Under the pieces are notes generated by a model. The model saw only the letters and a list, made by a program, of their open reading frames with translations, did no database searches and was not told the DNA's origin. Positions 44,589 through 55,050 of a stretch of DNA of 64,000 nucleotides are shown here, piece by piece. The stretch is from Sodiomyces alkalinus F11 (lineage: Eukaryota; Ascomycota; Sordariomycetes; Glomerellales; Plectosphaerellaceae), in assembly GCF_003711515.1 (NCBI RefSeq), contig NW_021167080.1, forward strand, positions 3,632,155-3,696,154, in the 5' to 3' direction. Made by a program: the position numbers and the translations under genes. The first letter of the stretch is position 1. The number at the start of each line of letters is the position of its first letter.

Positions 44589-46776
44589 TCTAGCTCTAAC
44601 GGTTTTGATGAATTAAAGGAGACAAAGAAAAGAAAGACATGCGCGAAGGACTGTCCATTTACAAAGGCCGGATCGTGGGAAAGAAAAGTATGGATTGCAT
44701 CAAAGAAGGGGATGGTTTCCTCGCCGCTTGTTCATTGGAACAATTTAGGCAGGCATGTGGCCATCTCGACAACGGGTAGAATGCAGATGCCATACCTGGA
44801 GACTCGAACTCGAAAGGGCTGGGCAAGGCAAGAAACTAATTTGTAGCGTTGTGGCCTTTTCGAACCTCACTGCGGAGTAGTATTGTGCGCTTGCTTGTAC
44901 GAACGACATATGAATGTATAATTTCCTGCAAACCAGTCGAGAAGGGTGGACGAACGAACCCATAAACGTAACACAAGCCAACTGGACTTTCTGTGATTAC
45001 CTAACCACTATTATACGAAGTACTATGGTGCCTTTATTGCGACTACAGCTGGGCGTTCGCTGATGTAAGGGCTACCTACCCGGGAGGGGGGGTTTCTAGG
45101 TCAGAGCTCGGACAGAGACTTTTGCTCTGACCAGAGCCAGGACAGAGAAATTTCTGTCGACATGATGTTCTAATACTGTTGACAGATTGACCAGTTATCG
45201 GGCTCTGTCCTATACCCCCCCAAACCCGGGTAGGTATGTAGCGGGGCGGCTCGGCGCTGTATCAAGTTCAACCTCTAGCATCAGTATAAAGCCAGCCAAG
45301 GGAACCAGAAGCTCGGGAAACTCGACAGCTCTCTCGAGTACGGATGCACGAAGAAGTAGGAGGGGAACCAGTGGAAGTCTTATCGTCTTGGGGGAGAAGG
45401 TCGAATAGAGGATCAGACATTGGGTTACCGAGGTGGCCAACAACAGGGCGTAGCAGTTATCAGAAAGCCCCGACGTAACCGATAACCACTCGGCGACAAC
45501 AATTCTTCGGATCGCCTTTGTATATAGGTACGAAGTATCGACGTCGTCTATCCGCACTTCCAAAAGGCAAACTGCTAGTTCGTGGGAACGAGTTTTGGTG
45601 AGTAAACACAGTGTGGCATTTCGTGGGGTCCATAGACGTATTCGTCGGGTTTTTGGTTCGAATAGCATCATATCATTGCGGATGCGTCCCACAGCGGGGT
45701 TCCCAATAGAATAGCCTTAGCTCACCTTAGGTAGCCTACCTTAGCAACTGACCCAGCAACGCCCAGAAAGAAGTAAAAGAAGTGCAAACAGGAGAGGCAT
45801 GTATTACTCCGTACTTCCTGCGTTATATCTATTATCTTCTGTATCTTCATGGCATTGGGTCCCGAGATATGAATCAATACCCTCTCAATACCCTTATAGG
45901 GACTGGAAACCACTGAATAATGGTGAAAGAGGAAGGAGTTTCCCTTAAACGACGTGTACTTCGTAATCAATAGTACTCCACAACCAGACCTCTCTGCACC
46001 TGCACCCTTGTGTACGCATGAGTACCTTGTGTACGGGACCAAACCACTATTACGACTTGTAATAACCAAGTACTTCGTACTCCGTAGGGGACCGCCGGCA
46101 TTTACAGTGTTCCCTGTAGCAACATCGCTGAACTGGTGGTTCCCCGAGGATGCTCTAGTACGAAGTACAGACACAGTACGATCAAACTCTGAGACGGCAA
46201 TCAACAAGTCGCTTTTTCTCACTCCCACTTCCTACCGTAACTACCTAGGTACGGTACGTATCCATACAACCTTAACCTCTCCTTTTTAAGCAATACCGGT
46301 CATTCCTCTTACTTCGTACATTGCATTTGCTCTTCTCCCCCGCCAACTGTAGGTATTCTATCCCGGTCTCGGCTGCCTGTGCCTCACCGCTCTCTGCAAC
46401 TTCCTCCTTTTTTGCATTTGGTGACCGCCCACACACATAAAAACAAACCAAAGTAGAGCAGTGGAAGAGAGCAGCTAATAAAGAATTAAGACAGACCAGA
46501 ACCTCAAGGGGGCGGATTTTTCTGGGTCCTGGCTATTTTTCTCAACTCTCCTTTGCCCTGCGGAGCGCCTTATTTTCATTTCAGCAAAACTCCCCCGCGT
46601 TTTTCCTTTGACATTTCCCATTCCCCCCCCTATTTTTTTCTTGCACGTGCAGCTGGGTCTACAATCTACCTTACCCTCCCTCTTCCTTTCATCACCACTG
46701 CCGATTACCTCCCACCTCGACTTCCTACACCACCCACCTTCCCTCCTCCCCCGGACCATCGATTCCCGTCCCAATC
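44589..46776. other. Intergenic region LEU4-KAP95
   Basis: 2.2 kb with no supportable gene. It holds MITE copy B (45077-45232), the palindrome TACCTAGGTA (46242-46251), at least four ACTTCGTA/TACGAAGT words and two ACTCCGTA words between 45000 and 46320. The final 300 nt are a C/T-rich KAP95 leader. Confidence 0.6.
45077..45232. mobile_element. MITE-like inverted-repeat element, copy B
   Basis: About 152 bp between flanking TA dinucleotides. It has the same terminal CCCGGG plus G-run inverted repeats, the same subterminal GGTCAGAGCTCG / CGGGCTCTG pair and the same interior (CAGAGCCAGGACAGAGAAA, CATGATGTTCTAA, GACAG, CAGTTATCGGGCTCTG) as copy A at 3082-3231, with scattered substitutions and short indels. 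Both copies are in the same orientation and both are intergenic. Confidence 0.8.
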
Positions 46777-49700
46777 ATGGCCAGCTCAGAGATCAATCAA
46801 GTCTTGGCCAATTCGCTGTCACCTGGTAAGTTTGAGAACACATCCATCCCGGCCCCTTGGCTGCTCTCGAGTGGCGTCGTGTTCCTTTGCTCAAATGAAT
46901 TCACGATCCATCTTCCCTTGTTCCTGCCCTCTCCTCTGGTACTCCTTGTCGATATGTCACGATAGATGGCTGACATTTTTGCTTCCCAGACGCGAACCTG
47001 CGCCAGGCTGCCGAACATCAACTCACACAAGCTGCGGAAAACAATTTTGTAAGCTACCCTCCCCATACTTCATTTCTCTCCCCCCTCTTCCCTTTTTCCT
47101 TCTCTTGCCGAACTGGCCTGCTAACGACCCGGCTCTTCCCTCCTGCCTCCTCACAGCCTCTATATCTCGCCACTCTAGTACAAGAGCTTGCCAATGAGAG
47201 CGCGCAAGGCTCGATTCGAGCCGCTGCCGGTCTCGCACTTAAAAACGCATTCACAGCAAGGGATTTTGTCAGGCATCAGGAGCTCCAGGCAAAATGGCTT
47301 CAGGGTACCGATACCGAGACGAAGACCCAAGTCAAGAACCTGACTCTACAAACACTTTCATCGTCCAACTCCCAGGCTGGCCACGCCGCCGCCCAAGTCA
47401 TCTCGTCCATCGCTGCCATCGAGCTACCCCGGAACGAATGGCCGGAGCTTATGGGTATACTGGTCAAGAACGTCAGCGACGGCGCAGAGCACCAGAAGCA
47501 GTCTTCGCTTACAACCATCGGTTACATCTGCGAGAGCCAGGACCCGGAATTGCGTGCCTCTCTCATCACCCAGTCCAACGCCATCTTGACCGCTGTCGTT
47601 CAGGGCGCTCGCAAGGAGGAGGCCAATGTCGAGGTTCGACTGGCCGCTATCACCGCGTTGGGAGACTCCCTCGAGTTTGTTGGAAACAACTTCAAGCATG
47701 AAGGCGAGCGGAACTACATCATGCAGGTGGTCTGTGAAGCCACCCAGGCGGACGATTCTCGGATACAACAAGGTGCTTTCGGCTGCTTGAATCGTATCAT
47801 GGCTCTGTACTATGATAACATGCGGTTTTACATGGAGAAGGCCCTCTTCGGCTTGACCATCCTCGGCATGAAGTCCGACGATGAGGACGTGGCCAAGTTG
47901 GCTGTTGAGTTTTGGAGCACCGTCTGCGAGGAAGAGATTGGCATCGAGGACGACAACGCACAGGTATGCTTTCAGCCCCCTCGTCGGCTCCCCTTTCTTG
48001 CCCCGGTCCTATACTAATGTAGTCGCTTGCACGTGTAGGTTGAGAGCTCCGACCAGATGCGCCCGTTCTATAACTTCGCCCGCGTTGCAGCCAACGAAGT
48101 CGTGCCCGTGTTGCTGCTGCTCCTGACCAAACAGGACGAGGACGCCACCGACGACGAGTACAACCTCAGCCGTGCCGCCTACCAGTGCTTGTCGCTGTAT
48201 GCCCAGGCTGTGGGTAGTGCCATCATCCAGCCGGTTCTGCAGTTTGTTGAGGCGAACCTCCGTAACGAGGACTGGCACAATCGGGACGCCGCCGTCTCTG
48301 CCTTTGGTGCCATAATGGATGGCCCGGACGAGAAGACGCTTGATCCCATCGTCAAGCAGGCCCTGCCCATCCTTATCGGCATGATGGAGGACAATTCCTT
48401 GCAGGTGAAGGACTCGACCGCGTATGCTCTCGGCCGCATTACCGAGAGCATTTCGGATGCGATCGACCCCGCTACGCATCTTGACCCGCTTGTCCGGTCC
48501 CTGTTCAACGGGCTCATGAGCAGCTCGAAGATAGCATCCTCGTGCTGCTGGGCCCTGATGAACTTGGCCGAACGCTTCTCGGGAGACCTGGATGCGCCGC
48601 AGAATGCTATGACTCCCCACTTCAACACGAGTGTGACTAACCTGCTCGCCCTCACCGCCCGTCCCGATTGCGACTCTTATGTCCGTACTGCCGCCTATGA
48701 GGTCCTCAACGTCTTTGTCCAGAATTCCGCTACTGAGAGCCTGCGCCCTGTTGCCTCTCTCTCCGACGTCATTCTCGAGCGCCTGCAGAATACGGTGCCC
48801 ATGCAGAGCCAGGTTGTGAGTGTGGAGGATAAGATCATGCTCGAAGAGATGCAGAGCAGCCTGTGCACCGTCCTTCAAGCCACTATTCAAAGACTAGACA
48901 AGGAGATCATCCCGCAGGGTGACCGCATCATGGAGACCCTTCTCGGTATCTTGCGCTCCGTGGGCGGCAAGTCCACCGTTCCAGATGCTGTCTTTGCTGC
49001 CATCAGTGCTCTCGCCAACGCCATGGAGGAGGACTTCAACAAGTACATGGGCGCCTTTACGCCTTATCTGTACGATGCTCTGGCCAACCAGGAGGAGCCG
49101 GCCCTTTGTGCCATGGCTATCGGCCTTGTCAGCGACCTGACCCGGTCTCTAGGCGAGTTGAGCCAACCGTATTGCGACAACTTCATGAACCACTTGCTGA
49201 ACAACCTAAAGGTTGGTCCTGCTCCGCCCCTATTGGCTCACCCTTGCAGCCGTCCTCGTGTCCTTTTCTTTTGTTTCCCCCCCCTTTACGTCTTGCTCGT
49301 GCTAACATCAATGACAGAGCCCCGCTCTTTCCAACCAGTTCAAGCCGGCTATTCTGCAGTGCTTCGGTGACATTGCCGGCGCCATCGGCGGCCACTTCGA
49401 GGCCTACCTCGCAGTGATTGCCCAGGTCCTACAGCAAGCATCTACGGTTACCACCACTGCAGACGGTCCTTTCGAGATGTTTGACTATGTCGTTTCCCTC
49501 AGGGAAGGCATTATGGACGCCTGGGGAGGCATTATTGGCGCTATGAAGACCAGTGGCAAGAGTAAGACTTCCACCCCTGCCTAACTTTTCGACTAGCATC
49601 CCTGTGTAAGATTGGTGCTAACTAGATGATAGCATCTGTCCTGCAGCAATACATCCCCTCTATTTTCCAGCTGCTTAACACAATTGCGGGCGATCCGAAC

Positions 49701-49986
49701 CGCAGCGAGGCCTTGTTGCGTGCTTCGATGGGCGTTATTGGGTAAGTCTCTCTTGGACATGATTGCTGCCGTCTTGACATGTGCTGACACCTCTTGTTCT
49801 AGCGATCTGGCCGATGCGTACCCGAACGGCGAACTTGTGGACGTCTTCCGTCAAGATTGGCTCACCGCCTTGATTAAGGAGACCAAGGCAAACCGGGAAT
49901 TCCAGCCGCGGACCATCGAAACGGCCCGCTGGGCGCGGGAACAGGTCAAGCGGCAACTTGGCGGCTCTGCCAATGTCATGGCATAG
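46777..49986 (+). CDS. KAP95: Importin beta-1 (karyopherin 95)
   Basis: Nuclear import receptor that carries importin-alpha/NLS cargo through the pore and releases it on RanGTP. Seven exons (46777-46825, 46990-47048, 47157-47963, 48039-49211, 49318-49561, 49633-49741, 49803-49986) give 874 aa, close to the usual 860-880. The importin-beta N-terminal domain is visible in the first exons (LRQAAEHQLTQAAENNF, PLYLATLVQELANE), then consecutive HEAT repeats to the end. The acidic loop KQDEDATDDEYN in the central region fits the importin-beta acidic loop. The junctions are supported by continuity of HEAT helices and by in-frame closure. It starts about 2.2 kb after LEU4 on the same strand. Confidence 0.96.
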
Positions 49987-51550
49987 ACCTAAAGGGTCAC
50001 TCATCAATCCGTGTTATCCTACGGCTACTGACCGTGCGATAACATTGCGGTCCCGGTCACAGCATGGTTTCCGGAAGCAGCCAGCTCCATTCTGTTGGGG
50101 TTTCCTAAATCTGCCTTCTCCGGCAGTAGCGAGTCTGTGTCTTGACGCACAACAAACCCGACGCGCCCCCTCCCCCCCCCCTAATCCACGACACTTCACG
50201 CAGCACAACCTTTGACGCCACATCACACAGCACAAGTATCGGACAGCGAGGAATACACTCAAGTGTATATAGATTCTTGCAGACCAGCCCCAGATAATCC
50301 TACTTTCACCATACCCCAGCACATTTACTTCCCCTTTTACATGACACTTCACCACGCATAACCCCAGTCACTCTTAACTCTTTTGGTTGTATCTTCATAT
50401 CTTTTTTGTCCACGAACGAACGGCATAGAGGAGAAGTGAGGATTTTTTTTTTCATGTACGCCGCACTGGTCTCTCCAGCTAAGGCAATCAAAAGTCATGT
50501 AGACGGAGTTATCTCCTGTGGGCGAGTTTCAACTCGTTGGGAGTTTTCACCGGGGCAGGGGCTAAGACGAAATGACCGGAACGGATTGGGAAACAGCCCA
50601 TGGCGTGCAGTGGGAGTACACAGGGGAGAGACGCGCCGACCGTCAAACTGGGGTGCGGACCTGGTCCCCCGCCCTATCAGTCACAGTTCCTTTGGTCCGC
50701 TCAAGTGAGCGACTTCTTCCAAGGGGCGTGGGGGAGAGGGAGGAGCAAGCAGCAAGGGCGTCGGGTCTCCCTAGACCCGAGTACTTCGAAGGTTGTGCGT
50801 CTCGCACAATCGGGGCATGCGAAGGAGAATGGGGCTGATGACGAACAAGAAGTTGATGTTGATGAATTCCCACGGCGCAAGTCCTACAGGGGATTGGCCC
50901 ATCCGGGAGAAGTCTTGGGGAAACAGAAGCAAACGAAACGGGCTCTGCATGCCCGAGAGGAGGAGGAAGAAGAGGAGGAAGAGAAACCCCGAGACAGCAC
51001 GACCAAGCAGTACCGTAGCGACAACCACACACACCATTGCTGCCACAAAGGCGATATGATATTCTCAGGAGCCAAGTGGCCCGAGAAATGTAGCAGTCAG
51101 CAACCAAGAGAAATCCAATGCATTATCCCCCTTCTCCCAACTTGCGCCACCCTCGTATGTTTTTCCCGTATTAGTATTACGGGCACCTTCGTGTCTTTCT
51201 TTTGCCCGGCTTGAAACCTGAAATGCATGCGTAAGGGCGGATAATCATTAAGCAGAAGAGGGAAACGAAAATGCGGAGCCGTCATCAAGCAGCTAAATGT
51301 GACGAACACGGCGAGAATGGCTCGAGAACCTCGAGATCTGGATTTTGGGTATCTAGTAAAGGCATGGGTCTCCTACGCGACTGCGCTCAGATGGCCCGCC
51401 CATTAAGTATGCGTGGAGTCAATATAAAAATAGTCGACCTATGAATTTCCAGCAAGAACGTTCGAACGCCCTAACTCCGGCTTGTTAGACGCGAGAGTTG
51501 CGCAGGATAGAAAATAGCTCGGATAGCCCCTACTTTATAGTACACGGCCT
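49987..51550. other. Convergent gap KAP95 / Zn2Cys6 factor
   Basis: 1.6 kb between converging genes. Open frames on both strands around 50600-51210 are low complexity (Glu-rich on one strand, Ser/Leu-rich on the other, from a GAGGAG repeat near 50957-50985) and look like noise. A hydrophobic minus-strand frame at 50771-51046 was considered but not accepted. Confidence 0.5.
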
Positions 51551-54500
51551 TCAGTACGAAATCATCCCGACTCCATGGGTTGCCCAATTTCCCGCTTCGG
51601 CGCCCTCGCCGGACCATTTCACCAGCTCGGTTTCGAAGCCGTCAGTACCTGGGCCGAGCGTGGTCAAAGTGGAGGTGGCTGGGACACCCCAGGAGCTCGG
51701 CGTTGCGTCATATTGATGACCGTGTTGTTGCAATTGGGAAATAGCGAGTGAATTCGGGTTCGCTGCATGGGTCATAGGGACCGCATTCGGGTGAGGAGAG
51801 AAAGCTTGCAGAGTCTGTACCGTCTGCTGAGAGGGCCTAGGGTGTTGTTGGTTGGATTGGTCAAAAGGAGGCTGAACAAGCATACTAATGGGAAACGGTT
51901 GAGGTTGAGCGCAGGTTGCATGCTGCGTTGGATACATTTGCGAAGGATAGGACGGCTGGGAATGTTGAGACGTTTGAACGGAATAATAAAGCTGCTCCTG
52001 CCGCGGTGCAGGGAGTTGTTGGGACGTTGATGGTTGATTTGTTATGCCATGTAAATCCTGGCGAGGTTGGGGAAGGGACATTGGGCCCGAATGTAATAAA
52101 TGTCTCTGATGTTCCGCCGGCATGGTAGTGGAAGGGGAGGTATGTTGTTGCCCATTCAACTTGCTAATAGAGACGGCTGAATCAGACAGCGTTGGGTGCA
52201 GGTATGGTGAGGAAGAGCGCAGATTAGAAGAGGCGTCGGATTCGACGTGTGAGCTGCGTCGTAGTGAGGGTTGGCTAGGATATCCAAGTGTGGCTAAATC
52301 AGAGGCCAAAGGCGGTATGACGGAGTCCCTAGAGAATGACGAGGTTTGTATTGTCCGGATCGAACGCAGAGCACGGTCATTCTGAAGAGTCCGACGTTAG
52401 CTGTGCAAAGGTAGAGGGCCCCCTGGGGGATCTGGGAGGAGAAAGGGAGAGTCCGGATCATGGACAAAGGGATCATGCGGTGCAATTATCACGTACGCCA
52501 TCAGCCATTCCGCGCTCCAGGCTCATGACAGCCGCTTTGGGGTCTCTGGAGAACTGTTCCAGTGACTCAAGCCACCTTGACGCAAGGGGCCAGACCTCTT
52601 TGGAATCTATGAGAATGCTCATGCAACGCTGAAGCATGTTGGGGCCTTCCCTGATAATAGACATATCGGAGCAAACTTGACCGAGTCAATCATCCGACTT
52701 TTCCATCTCAGAACGTGGGATGCGAACATACTTTGTTTCTTATACTTGCACAGATACGTCGAGAATAACCCACAGCTGTACACGCAGAACGACTGCAACT
52801 CGTTAGTGCGATCGTCTACCATGCATGTTATGCTCAAAAGAGAGAGGGGGAAGCAAAAAGGGGGCTGGGGTATAAGACGAACAGCAATTTGAGCCCCAAC
52901 GCTCTTGTCCTTCCCATGTGCCGAGAAGTGGACATTGATCTGCTGGTATAGATCACGGACATTGCGAAAGAGATCGTCAGACATGTGCGCAAAAAAGAAA
53001 CGACGTTGGGGGTCCTCGACGTTAGGATGAATGACTCTATGGGGTGAGGTGAGCTCGTTAACTTATTCGGCCATTTCCGTAGGCTAAGGGGGGAGGGGTA
53101 AGGGCAAGAGGCGTACTCGTCGAGATATGGTCTTCGCAAGACGATGTTGCATAGCTTGGTCATCATAGTGACATTCATGTAAGCCTAAGGTAGCTTTTGT
53201 TAGGACTGACATGTGTAAGAAGGAAGTGTTCGCACACTGAGTGAGTTGGGTCTTCTTACCAGGTCTTCACCAGCTTCCTTGTATTCCAGCAGAAGATCGT
53301 GATTCCAGCGATGGCCTGCTGGGAGCTTCTGTTCCCACACTTCCAGCTTTCGGGCCATAACGGCGAAGTCGCTGGAATCTTCCCATGGAGCAGGACTTTT
53401 AGCTGATACGGTGGCTTCCCTGGCCACTTTCCCCCAGTAGTAATGTGCCTGAATCAAGGTCGCAAATAAAGAGCGATTCGGCTGGTGGATAAGTCTTTCG
53501 TCGTCACGCGCTGGGGGGGTATCCTCCAGGGCAGCGCGGTACCGAGGCTGTCGTCCATCCGCAAATTCTTCCTCGGCACACGGAAGCAGGCAAGTGATGT
53601 CGCTGGCAGCAAGCGATGTAGGAGACTTTGTTCCGCAGTGCAAATTGTCCTGGCCTTGAAACACGTCAGTTGCGTTTCCTGCATCTTACATGGCCTCAGA
53701 CACGGTTCCCGGGCTACTAACTATGAAGCATCCACTTCACCATATGGTTGGTTAGCTCAGCCCAGACCAAGTTGGCAGTAGTTCCCCAAGACTCACCAAG
53801 GTCCGACGGGCAGACTCCGCATTAATAATTTCCTCCTTGGTTGCGTTGTTAGATAGTACGTAAGTCTCTTCCCTGTGAAGATGCATCAACAGGGCCAATC
53901 TCGTCGCGATACCCAAGTTAATCTTACTTCATAGTCAGTCGTGATAGGATCTTCGGGTGAGGCGGGACGACAGGACATGCTCACATAACTCTTGTTTCGG
54001 TAGCCGCTACCCTGCTGCGCAATGCTCAAGAGATAAAAGGCCTGGCACCTCTCAAGCGTCGGCTCCTGATACAGTTCCCTCAAGGCCAGGCCGCTGGCCT
54101 GTTCCATGAAATAATCTGCAGCTTTGATCTCTCCCTCATATCGCTTGGCGAGCGACGGTGAGAACCGGGCCGAGATGCTCAGGATGCTAAGGATAAGAAA
54201 CACGCTGACAGAGCGGTGATCCCGGTGAAGACGCTGCGGGAAGAGGTCCTTCGGAATAAAGCCCAGCTGGAAGTACTTCCGCGTGAAGAGGCGGACGGCA
54301 TCGATGACCTCCGGTAATGGTGGGAGAAGATCCCAGTCGTCGGCAGGCTGCGGCCATGTAGGAGGTGCTGTGGGTTGACGTGAGATGGGCGCATCCAAGA
54401 CGTCACGCCGGACCTTATTCGGGTCTCGCTTGGCTGTCTTTTCCACCCTCGTTCGGGGATGGCGGTACTGACGATCATGGTCAGGCTGACCGCGAGCTGG

Positions 54501-54752
54501 GAAAACGCTGATGATGGGTGCCAGTCAGAGCAGTTGAGCATGGGCCTGGCGAGGAGAGAGGGCAAAGTGTGGTAGAGGAGGCAAGTTACCAATCGGCAGG
54601 ACCCAGCCCTGCTTCTTCACACGCTTTACACGGCGGGCTGGCCTTCTCATGAATGCATTTGCTCCTCAGGCGACGGCATCTGGCCGATTTTTTGTCTCAG
54701 CACACTTAAGCGGAATACAATACTAGTGATTCGTCTCCCGTCCAGTCGGGCA

Positions 54753-54814
<62 letters not shown>

Positions 54815-55050
54815 ACGAAAGTAAGAGCAGGGAGGGAGGGACAAACACACCTCCGACAAGCGATGGGAGCTCTGCGCCGGATGGGAGGTTTAGCACCGTC
54901 GTTCTGGCTTCCAGGCGTCACTCCGATTTCGCCCGGCTCGGCAGCTTCGGGGGTGTGAATCAGCCCAGCATCGTAACTGGCACTCCGGGTGCTGTTGAAG
55001 TCGAGCGTTGCGGGATTCGGCTTTGGGTCGACGTCCTCGTCAAGGTCCAT
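51551..55050 (-). CDS. Zn(II)2Cys6 fungal-specific transcription factor
   Basis: Gene-specific regulator, target unknown. Eleven exons (55050-54851, 54679-54590, 54507-53985, 53922-53797, 53734-53722, 53654-53260, 53184-53117, 53036-52883, 52792-52732, 52675-52497, 52381-51551) close in frame to 879 aa. The binuclear zinc cluster is assembled across three exons: IACRRCRRLRSKC, then HEKASPPCKAC and, across the next intron, GLGPADC, with spacing C-x2-C-x6-C-x8-C-x2-C-x9-C. The fungal-specific TF domain follows (FTRKYFQLGFIPKDLFPQ, LSISARFSPSLAKRYEG, LHSQDNL, SLAASDITCLLPCAEEEF). The C-terminal 270 residues are Gln/Ser/Pro-rich, a likely activation region. Exon 5 is only 13 nt. The start used is the ATG at MDLDEDVD; the frame is open slightly further upstream but without an ATG, so an extra 5' exon is possible. 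Confidence 0.88.
54751..54808. repeat. Compound (CA)n(GA)n microsatellite in transcription-factor intron 1
   Basis: About ten CA units followed by about 19 GA units on the plus strand, lying inside intron 1 of the Zn2Cys6 gene. On the coding strand it reads CT repeats then GT repeats. Confidence 0.95.

Noticed and set aside
50600..51214. Glu-rich plus-strand frame and hydrophobic minus-strand frame between KAP95 and the transcription factor
   Set aside because: Both derive from one GAGGAG repeat read on opposite strands; no conserved features.
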